NCBI GenBank assembly: GCA_030268105.1
Contig: BSDZ01000003.1
Span: 7,529,501 to 7,593,500, forward strand
From: Volvox africanus
Lineage: Eukaryota > Chlorophyta > Chlorophyceae > Chlamydomonadales > Volvocaceae
Direction of reading: 5' to 3'
DNA: 64,000 nt
A program made the position numbers and the translations under genes. Shown piece by piece: positions 60,874 through 64,000 of the stretch. Numbering within the stretch: the stretch's first letter is position 1; each line of letters begins with the position of its first letter. Under the pieces are notes generated by a model. That model ran no database searches and was not told the DNA's origin. It saw nothing but the letters and a program-made list of their open reading frames with translations.

Positions 60874-62626
60874 CTGCCTGCTAAAGTGCACCGACCCGGC
60901 ACTACCTCATGCATGCTTGGGGCCTGCGTGGCTAGGAGTGGGGAGTCGGGGTGGTGGAGGTGGGGCTGCCCATGTGTGTGTATTTGTAATAGGGAGGTGG
61001 TGACCGTGAAGAGCAGACAGAGGTGCGCGCGTATGTCGGACTTCCCACTACTACCTAACACAGATGGCCAAGGACACTGGTGATTGTGGTGGTAGTGTTG
61101 GAGCATGTTTTGACCCTCCATACGTTTGTATTTAGACACACACGTATGGCCGAATCGACAGTTGGATGTCCCATGCTATATCCCCTCATTTTCACCCGAC
61201 TCACCTTCCACCCACCCGCCTCGCACTTTCACGCTCCCCCGCTGCACTCGCCCTCATGTCACGACGGATGGCGTTGCCAGACATGAAGATCACCCTCTCC
61301 GCTCACTTACTCGCCCTCACTCACCATTCTCACGCTGCTATGTCCCGTCATGCCTCATAGATAGTTGTAGTTTCCTCAATTTGCGATCTCCGTCAAGTAG
61401 AGCGATTCCATGCGGACCGGTGATGGCTCAATGACCAACAATATCTCGTCTCTCCTGCCGCCGGTGTGCAGGAAGCAGAAACAGATAACCACAATCGATG
61501 CGAAAGTCGGAATTAGCGCATCTTGCTTGACGTAAATATATTGGTATGCTTACCCATGTTCTTGCACGACACTATAAAGTCCCTCACCCGACCTCAGGCT
61601 TCTTCGAAGCAACGAACGCCTTCGAGCGTTCGATGCGGTCATCGGTATAACCGGCAACGTTCCGCAATGTAACGAGGTGTCAAAGGTTGGCTTCCGCTGG
61701 TTAAGATCAATGAAAATTCATAGCTCGCTGATAGCCCCCCAGCCGGCTCGAATAAAAGAAACCGTTGTTTCGACGAACTGGCTGTCCTGGCGGAACAGGG
61801 AGCGTAGGTGGCATGCATCAGCTTCGACGAACAGTTTGGAAAATAGGAAATTTGTTTTGAAAAGCCTCAGGATGGAATGCAGAGTACTACATCTAGAGAT
61901 AGCCTATTTGCCGTTCGCAACCTTCTAGCTGTAAATCCGTACAGAGCAGCTCAATATCTAGAGTTTCACACGAAAACTCAAACCATAACCTCCATTCAGT
62001 TGATTTTGTTTAATACCGAGTCTCATGCGGAATAAGAAGTCACCCAGAGTGGACTTACTTATCATACTTCGATGAACGCATGAGCAATTTGTTTGTAATG
62101 ATGATTTTATATAAAGAAGTATCTTAATGAAAATCATATAAAGTCAAAATGCGTCCTTAACCTCACTCTTGGATGTCTGGGACAAAAAACAGTTGTTGCA
62201 AATTGTCCTGGCATTCTCCAGAACTTAGGCGAGACTTGATAATTGCTTAAGCGGCTTAATGTTGTTGATTTTAAAGGAGCACTTTAGCTATATGGGTGAG
62301 CCCACCAGGTTGTCCGTACGCGTAACAGGCGCCGTAAGGACTCAAAGGAAACCATTATCTAACGAAAGCTTGATCGGGTTGGTTATTGCTAATTTCTATG
62401 CCAGGTAATAGCTTCTTGCAGTTTTTGACGCGCCTCCGTTTTGTACACCAACTTTTCTGTACCGGAAGCTTCATTAACTGAGTATTTATAAGGGCGACCA
62501 GTGAAAATAGCCCTATAGAGGGTTCTAGCAACACTGGCGCTCAAACACTATCCTCTTGTGGAACAGCTGAAAGCACTTGACGCCCAACTTACTGCGGAGA
62601 GCTCCGGCAGCGACTGGGAACAAGAC
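58555..62626. other. Intergenic region between the WDR48-like gene and the cyclic-nucleotide-binding gene
   Basis: The first part should be the WDR48 3' UTR, but I find no TGTAA close to the stop. A (CA)n microsatellite lies at 60840-60869. Open frames such as those at 59102-59473 and 59607-59969 have no domain or partner exon. The part after about 61.9 kb is more AT-rich. No gene is recognised. Confidence 0.5.
60840..60869. repeat. (CA)n microsatellite
   Basis: About 14 uninterrupted CA units in the intergenic region downstream of the WDR48-like gene. Confidence 0.95.
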
Positions 62627-63965
62627 ATGGGCGCAGAAAACAGCAAGTATGTGGATGGAGAGGGCGGTCCTGTTGCGTACATCGCGCAGCGTACGCAAGT
62701 AGGACGTGCAAAGGTGTGAGCTCCATCGGGCCTTGGAAGTGCCGAGCAAGTGTCTCCGATGTTCGCCTAAATGATCAAATATTCATGATCCCGACTCCTT
62801 ATGTATGTCGTCGCTGCTAGGCCATTACTGGCAACAAAGCCGGCACCACCAAGCTTGAAGTAAAGCTCCCGCCGAAAGCGACACCTGTGGCGGTTGAAGA
62901 CTATGAATTCATTAAGGTGTGTTGCATAATCTGTCTGAGCATCTGTTTATCCTATTAACATGCCTGTCTCGACATGCCTTGCAGAGCTCCCTCGTCAACT
63001 TGCTGCTCTTCAGTCGCTTGGACCGGGGCACAGCTCAGAAAATTGTGTCGCATATGTACTTGCTTCCCGTAGCAGCTGGTGACATCCTTATCCAACAAGG
63101 GGATACCGGGGATGCCGCAACTAAGCTTTTCGTCGTGCGTAGCGGAAAGTTTGAGGTGAGACGGACATTGTAAAAGGCGTGGACCATTACGCCACTTCGT
63201 GCGAGATCACATACAAGGTTCTCTGTTTTGATTCGGGGCAGGTTCTTGAACGGCGCAAGGATGTCATGTTCAAAGTTAACACCAAGGAGCGCGCAGATGT
63301 GTTCGGCGAGATCAGCCTTATGTATGACTGCCCCCGATCTGCTACCGTGGCAGCGACTACTGAGGCCAGCGTCTTCGTCCTGGAGCGTGACGTTTTCAGG
63401 CAAGCTCGTACGAGTCAAACCGAAGTCGCAACTGGGTTGTGTTTCCCTTTCAGAAGCCGGGCTGGTGGTAGTTCCCTAAACGCACTTCCCACCGCCACAT
63501 TCCCCCCTCTCCCTCTCCCTCTCCCTCTCCCTCTCCCTCTCCCTCTCCCTCTCCCTCTCCCTCTCCCTCTCCCTCTCCCTCTCCCTCTCCCTCTCCCTCT
63601 CCCTCTCCCTCTCCCTCTCCCTCTCCCTCTCCCTCTCCCTCTCCCTCTCCCTCTCCCTCTCCCTCTCCCTCTCCCTCTCCCTCTCCCTCTCCCTCTCCCT
63701 CTCCCTCTCCCTCTCCCTCTCCCTCTCCCTCTCCCTCTCCCTCTCCCTCTCCCTCTCCCTCTCCCTCTCCCTCTCCCTCTCCCTCTCCCTCTCCCTCAAT
63801 TTTCTTTTCCGCCCGCCCCGGCCCGCAGGCATTTCGTGCAGGCTTCCGTGGAGGACGAGAAGGGCCAAATCCAGCTGTTCCTGAACAGTGTGCCGCTCCT
63901 CTCCTCCCTGCGGCCGGACGAAAAGATGAAGCTAGTGGATGCATTCGTGGAGGACTCCTTTGATG
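62627..63965 (+). CDS. PKG: Cyclic-nucleotide-binding protein, probably cGMP-dependent protein kinase N-terminus (partial, runs off the right edge)
   Basis: Five exons join in phase: 62627-62713, 62821-62916, 62985-63155, 63242-63399 and 63829-63965. The last ends at a donor (GATG/GTGAGG), so the gene continues beyond the window. The start MGAENSKY fits an N-myristoylation motif. A first cyclic-nucleotide-binding domain spans roughly residues 60-165: LFSRLDRGTAQKIVSHMYLL, GDILIQQGDTGDAATKLFVV, and the phosphate-binding cassette FGEISLMYDCPRSATV with the conserved Glu and Arg. FLNSVPLLSSLRPDEKMKLV starts a second such domain. No dimerisation/docking domain of a PKA regulatory subunit precedes it, which favours PKG, but the kinase domain is out of view. 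The intron 63400-63828 starts with GC (TTTCAG/GCAAGC) and holds a long hexamer repeat. Confidence 0.75.
63505..63797. repeat. (CCCTCT)n hexanucleotide array in an intron
   Basis: About 48 nearly perfect copies of CTCCCT form a 290-bp pure polypyrimidine tract on the sense strand, ending some 30 bp before the acceptor at 63828. Open frames through it (Pro-Leu or Glu-Gly repeats) are artefacts. Confidence 0.97.
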
Positions 63966-64000
63966 GTGAGGAATGACCCTCTGAATCCTTGATCCTCTGG

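Noticed and set aside
63179..63976. Long plus-strand open frame with a Pro-Leu repeat, and minus-strand Glu-Gly / Arg-Glu repeats
   Set aside because: They are translations of the (CCCTCT)n array. The real exons on either side are joined by an intron that removes it.

Overview
The window looks like nuclear DNA of a chlorophycean green alga, most likely a volvocine relative of Chlamydomonas. Eight intron-rich protein genes can be read exon by exon. All introns fit GT-AG except two GC-AG introns. The proteins fit this lineage: a fused plant/algal AKIN beta-gamma energy sensor, a 253-residue p28 inner-arm dynein light chain, a legumain-type vacuolar protease and a cyclic-nucleotide-binding protein of the PKG/PKA-R type. 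TGTAA, the usual chlorophyte poly(A) signal, follows most stop codons. The species cannot be named from this sequence alone.

Layout. 1-2475: downstream flank without a recognisable gene. 8452-2476 (-): AKIN beta-gamma (SNF4-like). 9932-14793 (+): legumain/vacuolar processing enzyme, divergent from the previous gene across about 1.5 kb. 16693-24129 (+): a large 16-exon gene for a tyrosine recombinase whose catalytic residues all appear present. 27555-25668 (-): axonemal dynein light chain p28. 31408-28897 (-): adenylate kinase. 31.4-41.0 kb: a repeat-rich, partly AT-rich block with at least two families of about 100-bp MITE-like elements, a foldback element in two copies and several unassigned minus-strand exons. 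41067-44875 (+): protein phosphatase 4 catalytic subunit. 48923-58554 (+): WDR48/UAF1-like WD40 protein with an inserted 13-residue repeat domain. 62627 to the right edge (+): start of a cyclic-nucleotide-binding protein, probably a cGMP-dependent kinase.

The genes do not form an operon or obvious pathway cluster. They are ordinary nuclear single genes. Energy sensing (AKIN beta-gamma), adenylate interconversion (adenylate kinase) and cilia (p28) are loosely related themes, and I draw no functional link from their proximity. The most unusual item is the recombinase gene: it is spliced in many pieces like a resident host gene, yet R-K-H-R-H-Y residues are recognisable and its C-terminus ends in a basic tail.

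Exon boundaries were set by hand from splice-site sequence, reading-frame continuity and family resemblance. First exons of the recombinase and adenylate kinase are the least certain parts. UTR ends are not determined.
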